Shown here one piece after another: positions 24,220-31,941 of a stretch of DNA of 64,000 nt. Below the pieces are notes generated by a model that made no database searches, had not been told where the DNA came from, and saw nothing but the letters and a program-made list of their open reading frames with translations. Made by a program: the position numbers and the translations under genes. Numbering within the stretch: the first letter of the stretch is position 1; every line of letters starts with the position of its first letter. The stretch is from the NCBI GenBank assembly GCA_040218145.1, contig JAVJQK010000071.1:1-64000 (forward strand), in the 5' to 3' direction. Source of the stretch: Sandaracinaceae bacterium. Its GTDB lineage: Bacteria; Myxococcota_A; Polyangia; Polyangiales; Sandaracinaceae.

Positions 24220-25836
24220 TCAGAAGCCCGTGGCGCCGGGGCCGGCGAACGCGTACTGGAGCAGGAACACCCCATCGGCCCAGCTCGTGATCTGCACCTT
24301 GGCGAGGTGTCCGTCGGCGCTGCGCAGGGCGAAGACCACCGCGCGCGGGCTCACGGCGTGGGTGGCCGGGTCGTAGTCGTACCAGCCGGCGAGGGCGGGG
24401 TTGCCGCTGTAGGTCGGGCTCCCCGGCGGGCCCTCGGCGAGGGAGTCCACGTCGGTCTCCCAGCCGGACTCGGGCGCGCTCGTGAGCTCCGCGATCGCGG
24501 TGGCGGCGCTCTCGGCCGCGGCGCCGAGGCCCTCGCCGCTCGTGCCGCCGTTGGTGCGGAGCCGGGTGCGGGAGAGGCCGAGATCCCACGCGGCGTCCGT
24601 CGCGGCCTCGGTCACCTCGACGACCCCGTCCCCGCGCAGGCTCACGTACCGCCAGGCGTCGCTCGCGGACGCGTCCACCTCGAGCGTGGCGGTCTCGATG
24701 CGGCGCGCGATGGGCGCGAGCGAGAGATGGAACACCCCGTCCTCCCAGCGCCAGATGCGGAGCTTGGCGTGGTCTCCGTTCGCCATGCGCAACAGGTAGA
24801 CCCGGTCGCCGGCCGTGACGCGGTGGGTGCTCGGGTCGTAGTCGTACCAGGCCGGGGACCCGCCCTCTCCGTCGAAGGCGGGGTTGACGCTCGTCTCGAT
24901 GCGGCCGGGAGAGGCGCCGTCGCGCACCGCGTCGGTCACGAAGCCGAGCGTGGACGCGTCCTCGATCGCGTCGAACGCGAGCCCGCGCGCGTCGCGTCGC
25001 GCGCCCCCGAAGCCGGGGCCGCTCGAGCCGGAGTTGGTCCGGATGTCGGTGCGCTGGAGCGCGAGGTCCCAGTCGGTGCTCGTCGCCGGGTCGGTCACGG
25101 CCACCACGCCGGCGGCGACGCTCACGTAGACCCACCCGGACCCGGAGGCGTCCACCTCGATCGCGTCGGCGGGGACGGGCGTGACGCCCGCGTCTCCGAT
25201 CCCGGCGTCCGGGGTCATGCCCGGGCCCGCGTCGGGGAGCGTGGACATCGGCGCGGCGATCTCGGCCCACCGGAAGCGCAGCCGCGCCGGGCTGCCGGCG
25301 TCGTCGTAGTAGCCGAGGATCTGCAGCTTGAAGAAGCGGCCCTCGCTCGACGAGACCACGTACACGCGGTCCTTCGGCGTGAGCGTGTGGGTCTCCGGAT
25401 CGTAGTCGTACCAGTCGTCCTCGCCGTCGTTGAAGGCGGTGTCCGGCTCCTCGTCGTCGTCCGCCTCGCCGTCCGGACGCGCCGCGCTCCAGCCGCTCTC
25501 CGGCGCGCGGGTGACGTCCTCGAAGGCGCCCTCCGCGACGGCGACCTGCACGCCCGCGGTGCCGCTCACGCCCCCGTTGGTCCGCACGAAGAAGCGACGG
25601 AAGGCGAGATCCCAGCCCGCGTCGACCGAGCGTCCGCTGTCCAGGTCGAGCCGCTGCCACGCCTCCGCGTCCGTCGCGTCGACGGTGGTCGTGATGGTGC
25701 CGTCGGCGCCCGTCTCGTGCGTGAACGCCCCGCTCGTCGGCGGGAGCGTGCCCGCGTCGGCGGGGGCGAGGTCTTCCGCGCACCCCGCGAGAGAGAGCAG
25801 AGCGAGGAGCGCGCCAGGGGTCAGTCTGTGCAACAT
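24220..25836 (-). CDS. Triple HmuY-domain lipoprotein
   Basis: Encodes 538 residues from ATG 25836 with a lipobox signal ending LLSLAGC. Three tandem domains of about 150 residues share the HmuY pattern. Each has DAxxW near the start, then WDLAFRRFFVRTNGGVSG (D1), WDLALQRTDIRTNSGSSG (D2) or WDLGLSRTRLRTNGGTSG (D3). Each also has WYDYDPxTHxxxPxDRVY, then KLQI or KLRI strands near its end. HmuY of Porphyromonas is a surface heme-binding lipoprotein; many relatives sit next to TonB receptors. D1 carries an insert rich in Asp/Glu before WYDYD. Family members usually have one domain, so three in one chain is unusual. It lies 12 bp after the receptor gene. Confidence 0.85.
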   Translation of the reverse strand: MLHRLTPGALLALLSLAGCAEDLAPADAGTLPPTSGAFTHETGADGTITTTVDATDAEAWQRLDLDSGRSVDAGWDLAFRRFFVRTNGGVSGTAGVQVAVAEGAFEDVTRAPESGWSAARPDGEADDDEEPDTAFNDGEDDWYDYDPETHTLTPKDRVYVVSSSEGRFFKLQILGYYDDAGSPARLRFRWAEIAAPMSTLPDAGPGMTPDAGIGDAGVTPVPADAIEVDASGSGWVYVSVAAGVVAVTDPATSTDWDLALQRTDIRTNSGSSGPGFGGARRDARGLAFDAIEDASTLGFVTDAVRDGASPGRIETSVNPAFDGEGGSPAWYDYDPSTHRVTAGDRVYLLRMANGDHAKLRIWRWEDGVFHLSLAPIARRIETATLEVDASASDAWRYVSLRGDGVVEVTEAATDAAWDLGLSRTRLRTNGGTSGEGLGAAAESAATAIAELTSAPESGWETDVDSLAEGPPGSPTYSGNPALAGWYDYDPATHAVSPRAVVFALRSADGHLAKVQITSWADGVFLLQYAFAGPGATGF

Positions 25837-25848
25837 GGCAATCCTTCT

Positions 25849-27828
25849 TCAGTATCGGCCGCGCGCCCCGCCGTAGACGGTGAAGGGGCGCAGGGCGGTG
25901 AACGTGTCGCCGGCGTCGAGCAGGTTGTCGACGCCCACGAAGAGCTCGAGGTGGCGGGTGAAGCGCTTGGCGAGCCGGAGGTCGACCTGCGCGACCGGCT
26001 CGCCGAAGATCTCCTCCTCGAGGCCGTCGCCGTCCTCGTCCACGTAGAAGACGCGGTCGAGCATGAGCGCGCCGCGGGCGACGAAGCTGATCTCCCAGGG
26101 CGCGTAGGCGAGCCGGGCGGCCAAAGTGACGCGGTGCCGAGCGCGCCCCTCGAGGCGTCGCTCCTGCTCGCCGTCCCAGGTCTCCGTCAGGGTGTAGCCC
26201 GCGATCAGGCCGAGGGTGTCGTCGACCCGCAAGGTCGCCAGCGACTCGAGGCCCATCGTCCAGGCGGTGGCCAGGTTCGCGTAGCTGAAGACGGACCCCG
26301 TGGCGGACGGGTCGTCCACCGTGACGATGGCGATCATGTCCTCGAGGTCGTTGCGGAAGAAGCCCGCGCTCAGCTTCAGCGCCTCGATGGGCTCCCACTC
26401 GAGGCCCACGTCGACGCCGTGTGAGGTCTCGGCGCCCAGCTCGGGGTTGCCCTGGACCACGTAGCCGACGGTCGGGTTCTCGAATCGCAACAGGAGCTGC
26501 TGAAACGAGGGCGCGCGGAAGCCGCGCCCGTAGCTCGCCCGCAGCACGAGCTGCGCGACCGGGTCGAAGCGCAGGCTCAGCTTGGGCGAGAGCTGATCGC
26601 CGAACTGCGTGTCGAGATCGAAGCGCACGCCGGGGACGACCGTGAGCGACGCGTCGCCGTCCTCCCACGGGATCCACTCGTCCTGGGCGAAGAGGGCGAA
26701 GCGCGAGCGGTCGCCGACCTCGACGAGCCGGTCGGAGTCGAGCGCGCGGTGCAGCGTCTCGTAGCCGACGGTGAAGGTGTGGCTCCCGAGCGCCTCCGCC
26801 GTGAAGCGGAGCAGGGCGGTGATCTGGCCCAGGTGCTCGCGGTTGTCCTCGTAGCTGTCGAGGGCCTGGCTGCCGCGCTGGTCGCTCAGGTACTGCTCGC
26901 GGAACTGCGAGTACGTGAAGCGGGTCACCAGGGTGAGCCCATCGCGTCCCCGGATCGTGTGCTCGACGGAGGCCCGCAGCTGCTCCTGGAGCTGGGTGCG
27001 GTCGAAGAGGGCGGCCCCCGCCCCCTCGTCGACGCCGCGCAGGGTGAGCTGCAGGTAGTCCGCGGTCAGCCGCAGCCGGTGCCGCTCGCTCGGTCGCCAG
27101 TCCGCGCGGCCCCCGACGGTCCAGAGCAGGCGCTCGCTGCCGGTCGTGGCCTCGTCGTCGCCGCGCCGGAACGGCGCCGCGTAGTGGAGCCCGCCGTCCA
27201 GGCGGAGCCGGAGGTGCGGGTCCGGGCGGCCGGCCACGCGGGCGGTGGCGTCGACGACGTGGTTCAGCCCGTAGGCGGCCATCGCCTCCGCCTCGAAGTC
27301 GCGCTCCGAGTCGCGGGTGATCAGGTTGACCACGCCGCCGATCGCGTCCGAGCCGTACAGCGCGGAGCTCGGGCCGCGCACGATCTCGACGCGCTCGATG
27401 TTCTCCACGCCATAGCGAGAGAGATCGATGGCGCCGCCCACGCGACCGGGCACGCGGTCGCCGTCGACGAGCACGAGGGTGTACTGCGGGTCCATCCCGC
27501 GCAGCCAGAGCTCGGTCCCGCGGAACGAGCGCGAGAGCTGGAGCCCGCCCCGCTCCTCGAGGAGCTCAGCCGCGTCCCGGGCCCCGCTCTGCTCGATCTC
27601 CTCGCGGCGGATCGTCTCGGTGGCGACGGCCGCGCGCCCGGCGGGCGTCTCGACCCGGCTCCCGGTCACGACCACGTCGAGGTCGTCTGCCTCCTCCTCG
27701 AGCAGCGCGTCGAGCTCGGCCTCGAGCGCGGGATCGGAGCCCGTTGACTCGACCTCCTGTGCGGAGGCGGAGTTGACGGCGCCGCAGCAGCACAAGGCCA
27801 GCGCCAGCCGGTCGAAGGGAACACGCAT
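25849..27828 (-). CDS. TonB-dependent outer-membrane receptor
   Basis: Encodes 659 residues from ATG 27828, with a signal peptide ending in SASAQ. The plug domain (about residues 45-165) begins with the TonB-box-like DDLDVVVTGSRVETPAGRAA and contains RRGLQLSRSFRGTELWLRG and VEIVRGPSSALYGSDAIGG, typical of ligand-gated receptors. The barrel follows and ends with VYGGARGRY. Length is normal for the siderophore/heme receptor class. Energy comes from TonB-ExbBD, whose genes are not in this window. A Fur-box-like palindrome is 17-35 bp upstream of the start, so iron control is likely. Gene order with the HmuY-domain gene suggests heme or another iron chelate as ligand. Confidence 0.9.
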   Translation of the reverse strand: MRVPFDRLALALCCCGAVNSASAQEVESTGSDPALEAELDALLEEEADDLDVVVTGSRVETPAGRAAVATETIRREEIEQSGARDAAELLEERGGLQLSRSFRGTELWLRGMDPQYTLVLVDGDRVPGRVGGAIDLSRYGVENIERVEIVRGPSSALYGSDAIGGVVNLITRDSERDFEAEAMAAYGLNHVVDATARVAGRPDPHLRLRLDGGLHYAAPFRRGDDEATTGSERLLWTVGGRADWRPSERHRLRLTADYLQLTLRGVDEGAGAALFDRTQLQEQLRASVEHTIRGRDGLTLVTRFTYSQFREQYLSDQRGSQALDSYEDNREHLGQITALLRFTAEALGSHTFTVGYETLHRALDSDRLVEVGDRSRFALFAQDEWIPWEDGDASLTVVPGVRFDLDTQFGDQLSPKLSLRFDPVAQLVLRASYGRGFRAPSFQQLLLRFENPTVGYVVQGNPELGAETSHGVDVGLEWEPIEALKLSAGFFRNDLEDMIAIVTVDDPSATGSVFSYANLATAWTMGLESLATLRVDDTLGLIAGYTLTETWDGEQERRLEGRARHRVTLAARLAYAPWEISFVARGALMLDRVFYVDEDGDGLEEEIFGEPVAQVDLRLAKRFTRHLELFVGVDNLLDAGDTFTALRPFTVYGGARGRY

Positions 27829-27844
27829 CGCCCGGCTTGAGTAC

Positions 27845-27887
27845 GAGAATGAGAGTGATTCTCAAAATTGGTGGCTGAGAATACTCA
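27845..27887 (-). promoter_or_regulatory. Two Fur-box-like palindromes
   Basis: GAGAATGAGAGTGATTCTC (27845-27863) is a near-palindrome that matches the Fur consensus theme of GATAATGATAATCATTATC-type arrays. A second site, TGAGAATACTCA (27876-27887), follows 12 bp away. Both lie just upstream of the receptor start on the minus strand, where Fur with iron would block transcription. Confidence 0.7.
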
Positions 27888-27914
27888 CACGGGGCGCGCC
27901 TCGGCGCGGCCGGA

Positions 27915-28724
27915 TCAGCCGAAGAGGGCGACGACCTGTCGCGCGGACGCGAGCGGCAAACCCTGGTGATCCCAGAGCGTCGAGCGTTCGTCGGCGTAGC
28001 CGTCACCCACCACGCGGCTCCGGGCCTCGAAGGCGTAGAAGGCGTCGTGCGGGACGGAGAGATCGGGGAGCGCGCGATGAAAGGACACGCCGAGCTCGAT
28101 CGAGGCGGCGCCGGTCCAGCTCTCCGCGAGGCCGAGCGCGGCGGGGGCCCACGCGTCGAGCAAGGCGACGACGAGCCTTGCGTCACACGGATGCGGTTCG
28201 CGCGGTCGACACCAGCCGCCGAGGCGAGGCTCGCCGGCGCCGCCGAAGGGCGCCGCGCCGAGCGCCTGACGGAACTCGAAGTGCTGGCAGAACTCCGGCA
28301 CGTAGAGCGCGGCGGGGCCGTCTTCGACCTCGGCCGGCGGCGGGATCGGCGGGGACGCGGGGTCGGTGTACTCCAGCGCGCTCCGGCGCGGTCGCGCGAA
28401 GGTGGCCCGCCCGGTGGCGATGAGCAGCCCCTCGCGCGTCAGGCGCGCGCCGAGCTGCGCGACGTTCCGGCCCGCGCGGAGGATCTCCACGTCGATCGTC
28501 GCGGGCCCCGCCGTGGCGGGCGCGCAGAACGCGACGTCGAGGCCACGGATGGGGCGGTCGTCGGCGCAGGCCCCCATGGCGTCCACGAGCAGCGCCGCGA
28601 CGACCCCGCCGTACACGCCGCGCCCCTGGTACCACGCCTCTCGCAGCTGGCCGGCGAAGCGGCGCTCGCCCTCCGGCGCGAATCGGGTGACCTCGTCGAA
28701 CACGTCCATGCGGCTATCCGACAT
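27915..28724 (-). CDS. Thioesterase-superfamily (acyl-CoA thioesterase-like) protein
   Basis: Encodes 269 residues from ATG 28724. Two hot-dog halves are visible: the first with LREAWYQGRGVYGGVVAALLVDAM and RPIRGLDVAFCAPATAGPA, the second with WTGAASIELGVSFHRALPD. The Gly-Gly turn (GVYGGV) and the pattern of alternating strands are typical of TesB/4HBT_3-type acyl-CoA thioesterases, about 260-290 residues. It is cytosolic. It is the last gene of the chemosensory operon, 4 bp after the glycosidase-like gene, and 86 bp before the receptor's Fur region. Substrate unknown. Confidence 0.75.
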   Translation of the reverse strand: MSDSRMDVFDEVTRFAPEGERRFAGQLREAWYQGRGVYGGVVAALLVDAMGACADDRPIRGLDVAFCAPATAGPATIDVEILRAGRNVAQLGARLTREGLLIATGRATFARPRRSALEYTDPASPPIPPPAEVEDGPAALYVPEFCQHFEFRQALGAAPFGGAGEPRLGGWCRPREPHPCDARLVVALLDAWAPAALGLAESWTGAASIELGVSFHRALPDLSVPHDAFYAFEARSRVVGDGYADERSTLWDHQGLPLASARQVVALFG

Positions 28725-28728
28725 GCGG

Positions 28729-29829
28729 TTATCCGACTTCGATCGCGTCCGCCACCCGGCGGACCTGCGCGCGGATGTCGGCGTCCCATCGGACGTGCGG
28801 ATCGGTGGCGCGGTGCGCCCAGAGCAGCGCCCCGTCGTAGCCTCGCGCGCGCACGTGCTCGAGCCGCTGCGCCACGTGGTCGTCGCCTTCGTCGAGATCG
28901 GGCCAGGGCCCGTGGCGGGAGGTCGCCAGCTCGCCGAGCCAGATGGGACGGATCGGGCTCGTGTCGGCGGGCGGGAGCGCGGCGACGCCCGTGACCCCGG
29001 GGTAGTGGTGGCGCTGGTGCACGTATCGGCCCGACGCCGCGAGGCGCGCGAGCGTGGTCCGCGCGGAGGGCGCCAGCCAGGGAGGCGCGGCGTCCAGAAA
29101 GCCGACCGTGGCCACGATCCCGCGTCGCGCGATCCGGCGCGCCCCCTCCTCGAGGAAGCGCGACAGGGCGAGCGCGTCCACCCACGGAGGGTGCGCGCCG
29201 TAGCGATCCTTCTCCCAGCCGGGCACGAGCGCCCAGCCCGGCTCGTTGGCCACCTCGAACGCCGCGAGGCCGTCGGGCCGTCCTTCGGCCACGTCGAGTA
29301 TCGGCTCGAGGAGCGCGTCGAAGAACGGGTGCATCGCGACGCCGAGCGCGAAGGTGTCCCGGCCCCGGCTGGTCACGCCGCTCGCCTGGTCCTCGAGCGG
29401 CAGGAAGAGCTCGAAGCTCACGAGTGACGGAATGAGCCGCACGCCCGTGCGCGCGCAGGCGGCGAGCAGCGCGTCGAAGTCCTCGAGGAAGGTGCGCGGC
29501 GCTCGCGGCAGGGGGCGCTCGAGGATCCAGTGCTCGGGGTCCTCGGGCGTCTTCCGGAGGCGCCGCTTCCACAGCTGTGCGCGTGGCCAGCGCTCGAGGA
29601 AGGGCGCGCGCCGGGCCACTTCGAGTGGTGAAGCGCCGATGGGAAGGTTGACGCCTCCCGCGAGGATCCACCAGCGCGCGGCGCGCAGGCCTGCGGCGGC
29701 GAGCCCGCGCAGCTCGTCCTCCACCGCGGCCCAGTCCGTACCGGGCGCGCCGGCCCAAGGCGGTGGTCGCGGCCCGAAGTCGTGGCCGCAGGTGACCCAC
29801 GGGAAGTTGACGCCGAGCGTGAAGCTCAT
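28729..29829 (-). CDS. Glycoside hydrolase clan A-like TIM-barrel protein
   Basis: Encodes 366 residues. FEVANEPGW (N195, E196, P197) matches the clan GH-A acid/base motif. IWLGELA (E300), after a strand near residue 298, is the likely nucleophile. TVGFLDAAPP and the early LRAARWWILAGGVNLPIG strands complete a TIM-barrel pattern. There is no signal peptide, so it seems cytosolic, or the start is further upstream; it overlaps the kinase gene by 4 bp. The closest families are GH5-like. A role in trimming a cell-surface or storage glycan is possible. Its place in a che operon is odd. Confidence 0.7.
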   Translation of the reverse strand: MSFTLGVNFPWVTCGHDFGPRPPPWAGAPGTDWAAVEDELRGLAAAGLRAARWWILAGGVNLPIGASPLEVARRAPFLERWPRAQLWKRRLRKTPEDPEHWILERPLPRAPRTFLEDFDALLAACARTGVRLIPSLVSFELFLPLEDQASGVTSRGRDTFALGVAMHPFFDALLEPILDVAEGRPDGLAAFEVANEPGWALVPGWEKDRYGAHPPWVDALALSRFLEEGARRIARRGIVATVGFLDAAPPWLAPSARTTLARLAASGRYVHQRHHYPGVTGVAALPPADTSPIRPIWLGELATSRHGPWPDLDEGDDHVAQRLEHVRARGYDGALLWAHRATDPHVRWDADIRAQVRRVADAIEVG

Positions 29830-30926
29830 GCCACCGCGAGGGGGAGCGTGACGGTGAACGCGGTGCCTCGCCCGACCTCGCTCTCCACCCAGATCCGCCC
29901 GGCGTGCGCCTCGACGATGTTGCGCACGATCGCCAGCCCCAGCCCGGTGCTCCGCTCGCCCGCGGTGGGTCGGGCGCCCGTGCGCTCGAAGGGCCGGAAG
30001 ACCTTGGGCAGATCCGTGGCGGGGATGCCCACGCCCTCGTCCCGGACGGTCAGCTTCGCCGTCTGCCTCTCCTGGTCGAGCTCGACGCGCACGGTGGAGC
30101 CCGGGTGGGAGAACTTCACGGCGTTGCTCAGGAGGTTGTCGAGCACCTGACGGATCTTGTGGCGGTCGAGCGACATCGGCGGGAGCGCGTCGTCGACGTC
30201 GATCTCGAAGTGGATGCGCTTGTCCTGCGCCACGACCGCGTTCAGGCGGATCCCCTCGCGGACGAGCGCGGGGAGGTCGATCTCGTCGCGCTCGAGCTCC
30301 ATCGCGCCCGCCTGGATGCGCCCGAGGTCGAGGAGATCCTCGACGAGGCTGACCATGTAGCTGGCGGTCCTACGCATCGTCGTGACGATCTCCTCCTGCT
30401 CCGCGTCGAGCTCGCCCGCCACGCCGCTCAGGAGGAAGTCCGCGTACCCGCGCATGACGCCGAGCGGGTTCCGCAGATCGTGCGCGACGACCGCCATCAG
30501 GTGGTCCTTCTGGTGGTTGAGCCGATCGAGCTCGTTGCGCGTGCGGTGGCGCTCGATCGCGTAGTGGATGGCGCGGCGCAAGCTCGAGAGGGTCAGCTCG
30601 CTCTTGGGCAGGTAGTCCTCGGCGCCGCGGGCCAGGGCGCGCAGCGCGAGCTCTTCGCCGTGCTCGCTCGTCAAGACGACGACCGGGATGGCGCGGTGCG
30701 AGGCCACGAGGTCGTCGAGCCCGGTGAGGCCGCTCGCGTCCGGCAGCTCGAGGTCGAGGAGGATGGCGTCCGCCGGCGCCGCGTCGAGGAGCGCCCGCGC
30801 TCTCTTCAGGGTCTCGGCGTGACGCACGCGGAAGCCGGCCTCCTCGAGCTGGATCGAGACGGCCGCGGCTTGTGTCGCGCTGTCCTCCACGAGGACGATC
30901 TCTCCCGCTGCCCCCCCTGTCGTCAT
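29826..30926 (-). CDS. Receiver-histidine kinase hybrid
   Basis: Encodes 366 residues. Residues 1-125 are a receiver domain: IVLVEDSATQAAAVSIQLEEA, then AILLDLELPDASG with the phospho-acceptor Asp near residue 58, VVVLTSEHG and the Lys in YLPKSE. Residues about 135-200 are a HisKA dimerisation domain with VVAHDLRNPLGVM, whose His is intact. The HATPase domain follows (DNLLSNAVKFSHPG, DEGVGIPATDLPKVF, GLGLAIVRNIVEAHAG). There is no membrane segment. The N-terminal receiver may take phosphate from CheA and gate the kinase. It overlaps cheB and the glycosidase-like gene by 4 bp on each side. Confidence 0.9.
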   Translation of the reverse strand: MTTGGAAGEIVLVEDSATQAAAVSIQLEEAGFRVRHAETLKRARALLDAAPADAILLDLELPDASGLTGLDDLVASHRAIPVVVLTSEHGEELALRALARGAEDYLPKSELTLSSLRRAIHYAIERHRTRNELDRLNHQKDHLMAVVAHDLRNPLGVMRGYADFLLSGVAGELDAEQEEIVTTMRRTASYMVSLVEDLLDLGRIQAGAMELERDEIDLPALVREGIRLNAVVAQDKRIHFEIDVDDALPPMSLDRHKIRQVLDNLLSNAVKFSHPGSTVRVELDQERQTAKLTVRDEGVGIPATDLPKVFRPFERTGARPTAGERSTGLGLAIVRNIVEAHAGRIWVESEVGRGTAFTVTLPLAVA

Positions 30927-31936
30927 GCCACGCAGCTACGAAGATACGCGCTGATGTCCGGCAATGGCAGTACCTCGTGAACGATCCCGGCGCGACGGGC
31001 CGAGGCGGGCATGGAGTCGACGACGCTCGTGGACGCGTCCTGGGCCACGACGAGGCCTCCCCGACGGTGCAGCTCGCGGAGGCCCTCGACCCCGTCACGT
31101 CCCATCCCGGTGAGGATGAGGCCGAGCGCGCGCTCGCCGTAGGCGCGGGCCACGCTGGCGTAGGTCGCGGAGGCGGAGGGGCGAAAGCCGTGGATCGGTG
31201 CGCGGTCGCAGACCCGGATGGCGCCCTTCTGGACCGTGAGGTGCCCGCGCGGAGGGGCGAGGTAGACGGCGCCCGCGCGCAGCGGGTCTCCCTCGCGAGC
31301 GAGGCGCACGTCCATGGGCACGGTCGCGTCGAGCCATCGGGCGAAGCCCTCGGCGAAGTCCTCGCCGATGTGCTGAACCAGGAGGATGGGCGCCGGGAAG
31401 TCTTCTCCGAGCGACTCCAGGATGGTGCGCACCGCGCGGGGGCCGCCCGTCGAGGCGGCCATCGCGATCACCGACGTCTCGCGCCTGGGCGGCTGCGATG
31501 GCCGCTCGCGGTCGGCGCCGTTCGGGCGTCGCACCACCCGCACCTCGGCCATCGCGCGCACCGTTCGGGCGAACCGCCGCCACGCCCGGTCGGACCCTGG
31601 CTCGGCCGGACCGGGCGGCTTGGTCAGCGCCGTCAGCGCGCCCGCCTCGAGGGCGGCCACGCTCATGCGCACCGCCCTCTCGCTGCTCCCGCTCACCACG
31701 ACCACGGGCGTGGGCCGCTCGGCCATGATGCGACGCGTGGCCTCGTAGCCGTCGAGCTCCGGCATCTCGACGTCCATCACCACCACGTCGGGCGAGACCG
31801 ACTCCACCAGGCTCACCGCCTCGGTCCCGTTGCGGGCCTCCGCCACCACCGACAGCTCCGGGTCGCGCTCCAACCCTTCGCGGAGCAGCGCGCGGAAGGT
31901 CGGCGAATCGTCGACGACGAGGACTCGGAGTGGCAT
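30923..31936 (-). CDS. cheB: CheB methylesterase/glutamine deamidase
   Basis: Encodes 337 residues from ATG 31936. Residues 1-120 are a receiver (LRVLVVDDSPTFRALLREGL, VVVMDVEMPELDGYEA with the phospho-Asp, PVVVVSGSS). A linker leads to the esterase domain with the catalytic Ser in MAASTGGPRAV, His in LLVQHIGEDFAEGF, and Asp in LILTGMGRDGVEGL. CheB removes methyl groups from chemoreceptors and resets adaptation when phosphorylated. The gene sits between cheA and the hybrid kinase, overlapping the latter by 4 bp. Confidence 0.95.
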   Translation of the reverse strand: MPLRVLVVDDSPTFRALLREGLERDPELSVVAEARNGTEAVSLVESVSPDVVVMDVEMPELDGYEATRRIMAERPTPVVVVSGSSERAVRMSVAALEAGALTALTKPPGPAEPGSDRAWRRFARTVRAMAEVRVVRRPNGADRERPSQPPRRETSVIAMAASTGGPRAVRTILESLGEDFPAPILLVQHIGEDFAEGFARWLDATVPMDVRLAREGDPLRAGAVYLAPPRGHLTVQKGAIRVCDRAPIHGFRPSASATYASVARAYGERALGLILTGMGRDGVEGLRELHRRGGLVVAQDASTSVVDSMPASARRAGIVHEVLPLPDISAYLRSCVA

Positions 31937-31941
31937 GGGTT

